Origin: Deltaproteobacteria bacterium
Lineage (GTDB): Bacteria > Desulfobacterota > Binatia > UBA12015
Length of the DNA: 43,488 nt
Reading direction: 5' to 3'
Assembly: GCA_029262355.1 (NCBI GenBank)
Contig: JAJCZO010000341.1
Span: 1 to 43,488, forward strand
How positions within the stretch are numbered: position 1 is the stretch's first letter; each line of letters opens with the position of its first letter. Under the pieces are notes generated by a model, which did not search any database, was not told where the DNA came from, and saw nothing but the letters and a program-made list of their open reading frames with translations. The translations under genes and the position numbers were made by a program. Shown here piece by piece: positions 26,601-34,626 of the stretch.

Positions 26601-27815
26601 ATGAGCTCCGCTCCGGTCATCCTGCATGCCGACATGGACGCCTTCTATGCGTCGGTCGAGCAGCGCGATCGCCCCGAGCTGAAGGGGCGGCCCGTCGTCG
26701 TTGGGGGGAAGCCCCCGCGCGGAGTCATCTCGGCGGCTTCGTACGAAGCCCGCCGCTTCGGCGTGCACTCGGCGATGCCGGCCATCGAGGCCCAGCGCCG
26801 GTGTCCGGATGCGGTCTTCCTGTCGGGCGACATGGCCAAATACGGGCGCGAGTCGAAGAAGATCCGCGCGGTTTTCGAGGAGTTCTCGCCGGACATCGAA
26901 CCGCTCTCGCTCGACGAGGCGTTCATCGACGTCACGGCTACCATGCGAGCATTGCGCGCCGAGTCGCCGCTCGAAGTTGGCCGGCGCTTGAAGGAGCGCG
27001 TCCGCGAAGAGACGGACCTGGTCGTTTCCGTCGGGATCGCACCGGTCAAAATGGTGGCGAAGATCGCGAGCGATCTGTCGAAGCCCGACGGGTTGCTGCA
27101 GGTCGAGCCCGGTGGAGTGCGCGAGTTCTTGGCGCCGCTGCCCATCTCGCGGCTGTGGGGCGTGGGGGCGGTGACCGAGGAGAGGATGCGGCTGCGTGGG
27201 CTTCTGACCATCGGAGACCTTGCGCAGCTCGATGGTGGCGCCGTCGCAACCAGCCTCCGCGGTCTCTGGCACCTCGCTCGGGGTGAGGACGTGCGGTCTG
27301 TCGATCGCGATCGAGAGGCGCGCTCGTACGGCGAGGAAAACACCTTCGCAGTCGACGTCGCCGACGACCAGATCCTGAGCGACGTGATCGGGCAGCACGC
27401 GGATGCCGTTGCACGGCGCCTTCGGCGCGATGGCGTGTTTGCTCGCGTGGTTCGCTTGAAGGTGAAGTCGACCGAGAAGCTCGCGCGGCCTGGGAAGTAT
27501 CGGGCATACACGCGCCAGCTGACGTTGCCGGAATCGACGGATGACGGCGTGACGCTTGCCGACGCTGCGCGCCGCTTGCTGCGTGATGGCGAGCTGCCGC
27601 GGCCGATCCGCCTCGTCGGCGTCACTGCGGCGGGCATTCATACGCCCGATCGCGGGGCGGGGCGTCAACTCTCGATCTTCGACGCGCCGAGCACGCGGGC
27701 GTTGAACGAAGCATTGGACCACATTGCGAACCGTCACGGCCGCGATGCGGTGCGCCGGGGCGTGGGGAAGGCCGACCGGGCGTCGCTCACGTCACAAATC
27801 AAGCGCGGCGACTGA
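26601..27815 (+). CDS. dinB: DNA polymerase IV (Y family)
   Basis: Error-prone translesion polymerase, 404 residues. Metal-binding carboxylates are Asp11 (HADMDAFYA) and Asp105-Glu106 (SLDEAF). The steric gate Tyr/Phe region, a helix-hairpin-helix thumb (SRLWGVGAVTEERM) and a little finger domain follow. A QLSIFD motif near the C terminus is a typical sliding-clamp-binding peptide. ATG 26601 is chosen because it gives the standard ILHADMD start; there is no SD. A TACGAT hexamer about 11 bases upstream might place the transcript start close to the ATG. No LexA-type box is seen in the 267-base gap before the gene. Confidence 0.94.
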   Translation: MSSAPVILHADMDAFYASVEQRDRPELKGRPVVVGGKPPRGVISAASYEARRFGVHSAMPAIEAQRRCPDAVFLSGDMAKYGRESKKIRAVFEEFSPDIEPLSLDEAFIDVTATMRALRAESPLEVGRRLKERVREETDLVVSVGIAPVKMVAKIASDLSKPDGLLQVEPGGVREFLAPLPISRLWGVGAVTEERMRLRGLLTIGDLAQLDGGAVATSLRGLWHLARGEDVRSVDRDREARSYGEENTFAVDVADDQILSDVIGQHADAVARRLRRDGVFARVVRLKVKSTEKLARPGKYRAYTRQLTLPESTDDGVTLADAARRLLRDGELPRPIRLVGVTAAGIHTPDRGAGRQLSIFDAPSTRALNEALDHIANRHGRDAVRRGVGKADRASLTSQIKRGD

Positions 27816-27834
27816 GTCCCGGCGAACGAGGTGC

Positions 27835-27855
27835 CCGGCCGTTCCCACGGGCCGG
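27835..27855 (+). terminator. GC-rich hairpin after dinB
   Basis: Arms CCGGCC (27835-27840) and GGCCGG (27850-27855) with a nine-base loop, 19 bases past the dinB stop. There is no U-run. It is a possible end signal for dinB in the 164-base convergent gap. Confidence 0.4.
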
Positions 27856-27924
27856 ACGCGCGCGGCGGAGCTCAACAGGATACGTGACACGAGGAAGTCC
27901 GACTCCTGGCGCCCGGAGGGGCAA

Positions 27925-27950
27925 CCTCTCGGCGATCGGTACCTGAGAGG
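27925..27950. terminator. Hairpin near the radical SAM gene end
   Basis: Arms CCTCTC (27925-27930) and GAGAGG (27945-27950) with a 14-base loop, 30 bases beyond the stop of the minus-strand radical SAM gene. It sits between convergent genes and may serve either one. It is weaker than the hairpin at 27835. Confidence 0.3.
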
Positions 27951-27979
27951 ATGCGGTGTGGCGGCGTCACCTCAGGGCT

Positions 27980-29074
27980 TCAAAGGAGGGCGAGTTGCTC
28001 GCCCGGCGTCGGAGGTCGGCGGAAAGAGGAGGTGCTCAGCGGGCGCAGGGGCGTATCGAGGCGGTGGCGCCGCGCGCTCACTGCGAATAGCGACGCGAGT
28101 TGGCGCGCATACTCTCCCTGCCCGCGCATGCGCTGGCCGAACTTCGAGTCCGAAAGGCGTCCACTGCCGCCGCGAGTCTCCCGGATCCGATGAACGACGC
28201 GATCACGGCGGTCGGGGAAGTGGCGGCCCAGCCACTCCACGAAGAGTTCCTCCACGGGGTGAGGCAGGCGCACGAGGGTCCAGCTGGCGCTCGCTGCGCC
28301 CGCGTCGGCGGCGGCTTCGAGGATGCGAGGCATCTCGTCGTCCGTGAGCCCCGGGATCACCGGCGCGACCATGACGGCGGTTGGCACACCGGCTTCGGTG
28401 AGGCGCCGTATGGCGTCGAGCCTGCGTTCGGGGCTCGCGGCTCGCGGTTCCATCCGGCGAGCGATCGCCGGGTCGAGTGTGGTGATCGAGATGCGCACGT
28501 GCGCGGCGTGGCGGCGGGCGAGGGACGCCAGGAGGTCGGCGTCCCTCGCCACCAGGGCGGACTTGGTAACGATCGCCACTGGGTTGCGGAACTCGGCGAA
28601 CACCTCGAGGCAACGCCGCGTGATGCGGAGCTGACGCTCGATGGGTTGGTAGCAATCGGTGTTGCCGGAGAGCGCAACCGTCTGGGGCTCCCAGCGCGCG
28701 GAGAAGAAGGCCGCGCGCAAGAGGAAGGGAGCCTCCTCCTTCACGGTGATTCGGGTCTCGAAGTCGATGCCTGCGTTCCACCCAAGCGTCTCATGGCTCG
28801 GCCGGGCGTAACAGTAGATGCAGCCGTGCTCGCAGCCGCGGTATGGGTTCAGGCTGTACCGAAAGCCGATGTCCGGGCTCGCGTTCTCAGCGAGGATCGA
28901 GCGGCTCTTGTCGCGGTGGAAGGAGGTTCCGACCGCCGGTGTGACCGGCTCGAGGCCTTGGTCGATCTGGCTCTGCCGTTCTTGATCGAGGTCGTCTCGC
29001 AGGAGCTGGATGCCATCGAAGCGGTTCGGTGGCTCGAGGTCCGTTCCTCTTCCCGGCAGATGTGCAGATGACAT
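27980..29074 (-). CDS. PA0069-family radical SAM protein
   Basis: A 364-residue radical SAM enzyme. The cluster ligands are Cys81, Cys85 and Cys88 in GCEHGCIYCYA, preceded by SLNPYRG. Other family marks are NTDCYQPIE, VTKSALVARD and RISITTLD. A C-terminal RMRGQGEYARQ is typical of this SplB-like group. The reaction is unknown for the family, though it is widespread in bacteria. ATG 29074 gives the standard N terminus with GRGTDLEPPNRF. The neighbouring DUF218 gene begins 705 bases further along the minus strand and ends 42 bases before this start, so both could be on one transcript. Confidence 0.85.
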   Translation of the reverse strand: MSSAHLPGRGTDLEPPNRFDGIQLLRDDLDQERQSQIDQGLEPVTPAVGTSFHRDKSRSILAENASPDIGFRYSLNPYRGCEHGCIYCYARPSHETLGWNAGIDFETRITVKEEAPFLLRAAFFSARWEPQTVALSGNTDCYQPIERQLRITRRCLEVFAEFRNPVAIVTKSALVARDADLLASLARRHAAHVRISITTLDPAIARRMEPRAASPERRLDAIRRLTEAGVPTAVMVAPVIPGLTDDEMPRILEAAADAGAASASWTLVRLPHPVEELFVEWLGRHFPDRRDRVVHRIRETRGGSGRLSDSKFGQRMRGQGEYARQLASLFAVSARRHRLDTPLRPLSTSSFRRPPTPGEQLALL

Positions 29075-29116
29075 TCGCCATTTGTTCGCCTTTCGGGCGA
29101 AGATGTCAAGAGGCGA

Positions 29117-29779
29117 TCAGATCCAGCGTCGAAGTCCGTAGTACAGAAGGCCGAGGTACTCGTGCAGGGCCTGCGAAACGACGCTCGCCCGCTCGGGCGG
29201 CTCCCCGTCGATCCTGGGGACCGGGGCCGCACCGACCAGGATGCCGTGCTTTTGGAAGCAGAGCTTGGCTCGGCGCATGTGAAGGGGGCTCGTCACCAGC
29301 AGAATCGACGCTTCCCCCCGCGATCGGACCAGGCTGGCAACTTCCTCTGCGTTCTCGGCCGTTCGGCTCGAGTGCCCCTCGATCTCGATACGATCGGGGG
29401 GCACGCCGTGCTCGACTGCGAGGCTCTTCATCGCTGGGCCGCTCGGGGGTCTCCCGGGGCGTCTGGGGCCACCGCTCACCACGAGGCGCTCTCCCATGCC
29501 CTCACGGTGAAGCCGGGCGGCCCATTGCACCCGGGCCTTGGTGGTTGCGTTCAGGAGCCCTTTCGACGTGATTCCGCCGCTCAGGACCACGATCCAGGGC
29601 CTCGGGCGAAGGTCCGCCTCCACCCGGAGCGGCCGGGCGAGGCGTGCCGCGAGCGGGTCGAGCCCCAGGTCGATCGCCCGTTGCCCGAGGGACTCCACGG
29701 CCCGCTCGACGCGTCGGCGGGCCCGGATCTCGCGGGGGTCGTATCGCTCGGCCATCGTTCTTTGGGGCTCGGATTCCAT
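29117..29779 (-). CDS. DUF218 (YdcF-like) protein
   Basis: A 220-residue protein. IVVLSGG, LVVSGGP and a SRTAENAEEVASL block match the DUF218 Rossmann-like fold. ILLVTSPLHMRRA completes it; the Ser/Thr and His there are the family's conserved pocket residues. ATG 29779 follows GGGAG at good spacing, so an upstream in-frame start at 29833 is not preferred. The family includes SanA/ElyC proteins linked to envelope biogenesis, but most members are uncharacterised. No clear membrane helix is seen here, unlike many relatives. The 204-base gap to the next, divergent gene should hold both promoters. Confidence 0.75.
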   Translation of the reverse strand: MESEPQRTMAERYDPREIRARRRVERAVESLGQRAIDLGLDPLAARLARPLRVEADLRPRPWIVVLSGGITSKGLLNATTKARVQWAARLHREGMGERLVVSGGPRRPGRPPSGPAMKSLAVEHGVPPDRIEIEGHSSRTAENAEEVASLVRSRGEASILLVTSPLHMRRAKLCFQKHGILVGAAPVPRIDGEPPERASVVSQALHEYLGLLYYGLRRWI

Positions 29780-29983
29780 GATCTCCCGGGGCGATAGCGA
29801 ATGCCACCGGGGTCGCAAAGGGCTGCGGCGCACGCGGTTTAGCCCTTCTGGGCCTCTTGCCTTCGGCGCGCCGAGACAGGATCATAGCGGATTCGGGGGT
29901 CGCCCGGTCCCGAGCATTTCAGATCCGAGCGCTTCTCCCCGCCTTTTGCAGTCCTGCCCGAATCCTCCAGAGGTCCGAACTCG

Positions 29984-31303
29984 ATGAATCTGCCGAAATT
30001 CGACCAGGCCCCGGCCATCGTCCTGGGGCTCGGCCAGAATGGTCTGGCCACCTGCCGCGCGCTCGGCCGAGTCGGCGTGCCCGTGATCGGCGTCGACACC
30101 GATCTCACCCAGCCCGGCGCCCAGACGCGCTACGCGACGAAGATCCAGTGCGACGACTTCGTCAAAGGGGGCCCGGGCCTGATCGAAACGCTGAAGGAGA
30201 TCGGCCGGTCGCTGCCGGAGAAGGGCGTCTTGATCCCCAGTGGGGACCTGAACGTCCAGATGATCTCGCAGCACCGCGACGAGCTCGACGAGTGGTTTCT
30301 CTACCGGCTGCCGTCCAAGGAAGTGCTCGAGCTCTTCATGGACAAGAAGTCCTTCTACAAGATCGCGATGGAGCGCGACTACCCGCTTCCGCGGACTTGG
30401 TTTACCGACGAGGCGCACGACATCGACGAGATCGTCCGGGACATCTCGTACCCGTGTTTGATCAAGCCGTTCCAGCCGACGGCGAATTGGCGTGACACGT
30501 TCGATACGCGTCTATTTCTCGCCGACTCGGCCGAGATGCTGAAGTCGCTCTACGATCTGATCTACCCCGTTCATCAAGACCTGATCATTCAGGAGTACAT
30601 GCCCGGCGACGACAGCCAGGTCGTGTGGGGCGTCACGTACCTCGACAAGGATCAGAACCCTCTCGCGATCTGGAGCGGCCGAAAGCTGCGCATGTACCCG
30701 CGTGGCTTTGGTACCGCGACGTTGGCCGAGAGTCTGAACCAGCCGTGGGTTGCGAAGGAGGCCGTCCGGATCCTCCAGGGAGTCGGGCACGTCGGTTACG
30801 GTGTGGTCGAGTTCAAGAAGGACCGTCGCGACGGTAGCTACAAGATGACCGAGGCGACGGGGGGCCGGACCTGGTTTCCGCACGGACTCGTCACGCGCTC
30901 GGGCATCAACCTGCCGTACATCTGGTACCGCGAGGTTCTCGGACTACCGGTCGCAAAGCAGACGTCTTTCGAAGAGGGCATCAAGTGGATTCACGAAGAG
31001 CGCGACTTGAAGACCGTGTCGCTCTACTTCCTGCCCGAGAAGCGGCTTACGCCGTGGTCATGGCTCCGGTCGTACAGCGGCAAGCGTACGTACGCCTACG
31101 CCGCGTGGGATGATCCGGGGCCCCTGTTGAATTCCGTCTCTCGCATTTTCGGGGCTGGTCTCGGCCGGCTTCGCCGGCGCGCCAAGCACAAAGAGCCGGA
31201 GCTCGAGCGCACTCGGCAGAGTCGCCCGAAACACCTCGAAGACTTGCTGCTCGCAGCCGACCCGACAGTCGGCCAGGGCATGCGGCGTGTCACCGTCGAT
31301 TGA
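29984..31303 (+). CDS. ATP-grasp carboxylate-amine ligase-like protein
   Basis: A 439-residue ATP-grasp protein of the predicted carboligase group (COG3919-like). The N-terminal Rossmann part begins AIVLGLGQNGLATCRALGR. The ATP-binding half includes DKKSFYKIA, PCLIKPFQ, QEYMPGDD and VGYGVVEFKKD. The metal-binding strand reads TEATGGRTW, starting with Glu290, where relatives commonly have an E-x-N motif; a Thr stands in for the usual Asn. ATP-grasp enzymes join a carboxylate to an amine or thiol through an acyl-phosphate. The substrate is unknown. It is first in a three-gene operon with the lyase and ComA genes, and its end lies at or just before the lyase start. Confidence 0.82.
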   Translation: MNLPKFDQAPAIVLGLGQNGLATCRALGRVGVPVIGVDTDLTQPGAQTRYATKIQCDDFVKGGPGLIETLKEIGRSLPEKGVLIPSGDLNVQMISQHRDELDEWFLYRLPSKEVLELFMDKKSFYKIAMERDYPLPRTWFTDEAHDIDEIVRDISYPCLIKPFQPTANWRDTFDTRLFLADSAEMLKSLYDLIYPVHQDLIIQEYMPGDDSQVVWGVTYLDKDQNPLAIWSGRKLRMYPRGFGTATLAESLNQPWVAKEAVRILQGVGHVGYGVVEFKKDRRDGSYKMTEATGGRTWFPHGLVTRSGINLPYIWYREVLGLPVAKQTSFEEGIKWIHEERDLKTVSLYFLPEKRLTPWSWLRSYSGKRTYAYAAWDDPGPLLNSVSRIFGAGLGRLRRRAKHKEPELERTRQSRPKHLEDLLLAADPTVGQGMRRVTVD

Positions 31304-31310
31304 GGCCTAC

Positions 31311-32852
31311 GTGAGCGGCGACGAGGGGAACGAGAACGAGGCGGGCCGCCCGGCAGCCAAGGGGCAGGGCGAGGGGGCCCGACTCAAAGAGGGGCCCGCG
31401 CGCGAGTTGGTCGAGGCCTCGTTTGCGCGTGAGATCGCGGACGCGCCGATCCTGTACCGCGGGTTGAGCCTCGCCGATCTCGCACACGTCCTGATGTTGA
31501 TGGAAGTCGGTGTCGTTCCCGACGCGGCCGGGCGTGCGCTGCTCGGCCACCTGGTCGAGCTGAACGACGTCGCGCTCGACGACTTCCCGTTGAACCCGAC
31601 GTTGGAGGACGTGTACTCGAACCGCGAGGCCTGGGTGAAGGCGCGCGACGAAGCCGTCGCGGGATGGATGGGTGCCGGTCGCCCGCGGCGCGAGCCCGCT
31701 ACGATCGCGTATCGTATCGCCGTCCGCGACCGCCTTCTGGACCTTGCCGTCGAGATCGTCGCAGCGGCCGAGGCGCTCATCGCGCAGGCCGAGCAGCACC
31801 AGAACACGGTGATGCCGGACTACACCTACTTGCAGCCGGCGACGCCGACGAGCCTCGCGCACTATCTGCTGTCGTTCGCGTACCCGCTTCTGCGCGACCT
31901 CGATCGACTGCGCGAAGCGTTTTCTCGCAACAACCAGTGTCCCGGCGGTATCGGCAACATCAATGGATCACGGTTGCCGCTCGATCGGCGTCGCCTGGCG
32001 GATCTTCTCGCGTTCGACGGTGCGGTCGAAAATACGCGCGATGCGATGTGGCAGGTCGATCAGCCGGTCGAAATCCTGACGCAGGCGCTCACGCACCTGC
32101 TTCATCTCGATCGTTTGGCCGAGGATTTACAGATCTGGAACACCCAGGAGTTCGGCCTCGTGGAGCTGGCCGACCGGCATGCGCGGATCAGCATGATCAT
32201 GCCGCAAAAGAAAAACCCTTACTCGCTGGCATTCGTTCGTGGCATCACGGGTAGCGTGATGGGGCGCTTGGTCTCGATGGCCGCGGTGGGCAAAACACCC
32301 TCAGCCCAGATGGACAATCGTATTTTTGCCTTGGGCGAGGTTCCGCGCGCACTCGACGATACGATTCGGACCTCGCGGCTGATGGCCGGGGTCCTGGCCG
32401 GTCTTCGATTCGATACGGATCTGATGCGCCAGCGGGCCGGAAAAGGCTTCACGCAGGCCATGGATTTGGCCGAGTTGGTCATGCAATCGGAGGGGCTGTC
32501 GTACCGTCAAGCCCATCGTCTGGTCGCGCTTGCCGTCCGGCTCGAACTCGAGGCGGACTCGAAAGCAGACAGCGTCAGCCGCGCCCGCCTCGACGACGCG
32601 GCGCAGCATGTCCTCGGGCGGTCCCTGGCGATCGACGAAGCGGCGCTCCAGTCGCTCCGCGATCCGGCCGAAGTAGTGAGTACCAGAACCGGGATGGGCG
32701 GAGCGGCTTCCGAGCCGATCGGTGCCATGATTCGCGAGTGCCGTGAGGCGCTAGCAGGACATTCGGCTTGGCGCCGAGAGACCGTCGATCGACTTCGAAC
32801 CAAAGAGGAGGCGTTGCTCGGCCTGGCGCGCGAGGTCGCGGCTTCGGCTTGA
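31311..32852 (+). CDS. Argininosuccinate lyase/fumarase-superfamily lyase
   Basis: A 513-residue lyase of the aspartase/fumarase superfamily, ArgH-like in YTYLQPATPTSLAHYLLSFA and GIGNINGSRLPLDR. The mobile loop reads ISMIMPQKKNP. The catalytic Ser (codon at 32190) and the loop Lys are kept, but the preceding Gly is Ile and the second Ser is Met. The family eliminates fumarate or, in one bacterial coenzyme M enzyme, phosphate. Strict argininosuccinate lyase is doubtful: no argG or argF is nearby, and it sits between an ATP-grasp ligase and a ComA homologue. Start GTG 31311 follows the ATP-grasp stop; GTG 31287, which overlaps it, is the alternative. Confidence 0.82.
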   Translation: MSGDEGNENEAGRPAAKGQGEGARLKEGPARELVEASFAREIADAPILYRGLSLADLAHVLMLMEVGVVPDAAGRALLGHLVELNDVALDDFPLNPTLEDVYSNREAWVKARDEAVAGWMGAGRPRREPATIAYRIAVRDRLLDLAVEIVAAAEALIAQAEQHQNTVMPDYTYLQPATPTSLAHYLLSFAYPLLRDLDRLREAFSRNNQCPGGIGNINGSRLPLDRRRLADLLAFDGAVENTRDAMWQVDQPVEILTQALTHLLHLDRLAEDLQIWNTQEFGLVELADRHARISMIMPQKKNPYSLAFVRGITGSVMGRLVSMAAVGKTPSAQMDNRIFALGEVPRALDDTIRTSRLMAGVLAGLRFDTDLMRQRAGKGFTQAMDLAELVMQSEGLSYRQAHRLVALAVRLELEADSKADSVSRARLDDAAQHVLGRSLAIDEAALQSLRDPAEVVSTRTGMGGAASEPIGAMIRECREALAGHSAWRRETVDRLRTKEEALLGLAREVAASA

Positions 32853-32898
32853 GCGGCTCCCTTTCACGATCCCAATCGAAACAACTGGAGACAAAACG

Positions 32899-33771
32899 AT
32901 GCTCGACTTCTTCTCGCTTCCGACCCGCAGCGCCAAGCCTCGTGACGTTGGTGTCAGCCACATCATGGATAAGGGAATGGGTCTGCGCCAGGTCGAAGAC
33001 ATGCTCGAGACCGGCTCGGACTACATCGACATCGTGAAGCTCGGCTGGGGCACCGGCTACGTGACCCAGAACCTGTTCGACAAGATCAAGATGTACCGCG
33101 AGGCGGGGATTCCAGTCTGTTTCGGTGGCACGCTTGTCGAGGTGGCCATCTTGCAGAAGCGTTTCGACGCCTTCCGCGACATGGCGCGCGAAGCCGGGAT
33201 CACGCATGTCGAGATCTCCAACGGGGTCATCGACATGTCGATGAAGGAGAAGGCGCGGTACATTCGCGAGCTCTGCAAGGAGTTCACGGTTCTCTCCGAA
33301 GTTGGCAGCAAGGACTCCGATAAGATCATCCCGCCGTATCGTTGGGTGGAGTTGATCCAGTCCGATCTCGACGCTGGATCGTGGAAGGTGATCTGTGAGG
33401 CGCGCGAGAGCGGGACGGTCGGACTGTACTTCGGCTCCGGCGAGGCGCGGGCCGGATTGATCGACGAGATCGTCGCGAAGGTGGACCCCGCAGACCTGAT
33501 CTTCGAGTCGCCCCAGAAGGCGCAGCAGGTCTACATGGTGCAGAAGCTCGGCTCGGAGGTGAACCTCGGCAACATCGGGTCGAACGAAGTCATCGCCCTC
33601 GAAACGCTTCGTCTCGGCCTGCGTGGCGACACGATGGCTGACTTTCACGACGTCGAGATCTGGAACAAGCGACGCAACGCTGAGCTACAGGCCGAGTTGC
33701 CGCGCCCCGAGCGTCGCGCTCGTGGTGCGAGCGCTCCCGAGCCGAAGCCGAAGCTGAAGCGGATTCAGTAG
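32899..33771 (+). CDS. comA: Phosphosulfolactate synthase (ComA family)
   Basis: A 290-residue TIM-barrel protein. YIDIVKLGWGTGYV, GIPVCFGGT, HVEISNGVIDM and LSEVGSKDSDK match phosphosulfolactate synthase, which adds sulfite to phosphoenolpyruvate to make 2-phospho-3-sulfolactate. In archaea and Xanthobacter this feeds coenzyme M; in Bacillus spores, sulfolactate. A conserved GVSHIMDKGM lies near the N terminus. The C-terminal tail (about 265-290) is Pro/Lys-rich and extra. GGAG lies before ATG 32899, 46 bases after the lyase stop. No comB, comC or sulfolactate dehydrogenase gene is in view, so the end product is open. Confidence 0.86.
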   Translation: MLDFFSLPTRSAKPRDVGVSHIMDKGMGLRQVEDMLETGSDYIDIVKLGWGTGYVTQNLFDKIKMYREAGIPVCFGGTLVEVAILQKRFDAFRDMAREAGITHVEISNGVIDMSMKEKARYIRELCKEFTVLSEVGSKDSDKIIPPYRWVELIQSDLDAGSWKVICEARESGTVGLYFGSGEARAGLIDEIVAKVDPADLIFESPQKAQQVYMVQKLGSEVNLGNIGSNEVIALETLRLGLRGDTMADFHDVEIWNKRRNAELQAELPRPERRARGASAPEPKPKLKRIQ

Positions 33772-33778
33772 CTACTGA
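33765..33778. repeat. 14-bp perfect palindrome across convergent stops
   Basis: TCAGTAGCTACTGA is self-complementary. It covers the TAG of the ComA gene and reaches to within one base of the PP2C stop on the other strand. The two genes are only eight bases apart, so any end signal must be here or inside the coding regions. Confidence 0.5.
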
Positions 33779-33779
33779 G

Positions 33780-34499
33780 TCAGGAGGCGGCGCGGATGAT
33801 GACGACGCTCGCGTTGTCGGAGCCGCCGGCCTCGAGCGCGCGCGCGACGAGTCCCAAACCGATCTCGTCGACTGCAGCGGCTTGCGAGAGTTCCTCGGCA
33901 ATTTGCTCGGCGGTGATCATGCCGGAGATGCCGTCGCTGCACAGGAGGTAGATGTCCCCCTTGCGCCAGGTATCGCTCCCGGTGCCGGGCTGGACCGTCG
34001 ACTCGATTCCGAGCGCCGCGAGTAACTCGTTGGTGTGGGGGAGGTCGAGTGGGATCTCCTCACTGCGGGCGAATTTCCCGCCGTGGCGGGTGTGATCGGC
34101 CGTGAGAAGGCGGAGTTCTCCCTTTCGGTAGCGGTACAACCGACTGTCACCGACGAACGCCCAGCTCGCATGCCTCGGAGCCATCGACAGCGATAGGGCG
34201 ATGACGGTCGTACCCATCGGTCGTGCGGAGGCACGACCCTGGGGGCGCCCGGCGGCAAAGATAGCGGCGTTGCTGTCGGCGATCGCTTCCACCAGGCGAT
34301 CGGCCGCAGGCTGGTCCGAGACCCTTGAAAAGGAGTCGCGGAGCTTCTCGACCGCCATCCGGCTGGCGACCTCGCCGGCTTCGTGTCCGCCCATCCCGTC
34401 CGCGACCGCGAAAAGGCCGACATCGGGAAAGCAGCCGACCGCGTCCTGGTTCGTGGGCCGAACGCGTCCGGTCTCCGTCGTTGCATAGCACTCGAGCAT
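33780..34499 (-). CDS. PP2C-family protein Ser/Thr phosphatase
   Basis: A 239-residue metal-dependent phosphatase with the usual PP2C motifs: RVRPTNQD, VADGMGGHEAGEVAS, AFVGDSRLYRYR, LLCSDGISGMI and GGSDNASVVII, which include the metal-binding Asp residues. The start is placed at ATG 34499 because the domain begins directly with ETGRVRPTNQD; the longer frame upstream reads as low-complexity Arg-rich sequence and overlaps the divergent lipoprotein region. No Hanks-type kinase gene is in the window. It is a soluble cytoplasmic protein. Confidence 0.88.
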   Translation of the reverse strand: MLECYATTETGRVRPTNQDAVGCFPDVGLFAVADGMGGHEAGEVASRMAVEKLRDSFSRVSDQPAADRLVEAIADSNAAIFAAGRPQGRASARPMGTTVIALSLSMAPRHASWAFVGDSRLYRYRKGELRLLTADHTRHGGKFARSEEIPLDLPHTNELLAALGIESTVQPGTGSDTWRKGDIYLLCSDGISGMITAEQIAEELSQAAAVDEIGLGLVARALEAGGSDNASVVIIRAAS

Positions 34500-34554
34500 G
34501 GGCAGTCTGCGCGAAAGTCGCGATCCCTCTTGGACGGTAGGCGGCAAAAACGCA

Positions 34555-34599
34555 ACCGAACCTTCGGTGAAGCGACCGCTGATGATATATCGGACCGAA
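34555..34599. promoter_or_regulatory. Repeated ACCGAA sites in a divergent gap
   Basis: ACCGAA (34555-34560), its inverse TTCGGT (34563-34568) two bases later, and a third ACCGAA at 34594-34599. They lie in the divergent gap between the PP2C and lipoprotein genes, near an AT-rich GATATATC. This could be an operator for either gene; no regulator is known. Confidence 0.3.
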
Positions 34600-34626
34600 G
34601 CCAACGGAGAAAGGCGGTTCCTCGAG

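Noticed and set aside
27891..27906. RNase P RNA-like string GAGGAAGTCCGACTCC in the gap after dinB
   Set aside because: It resembles the P4-proximal GAGGAAAGTCC block, but the conserved downstream parts (ACAGAA and the 3' P4 strand) are absent and the gap is only 164 bases.
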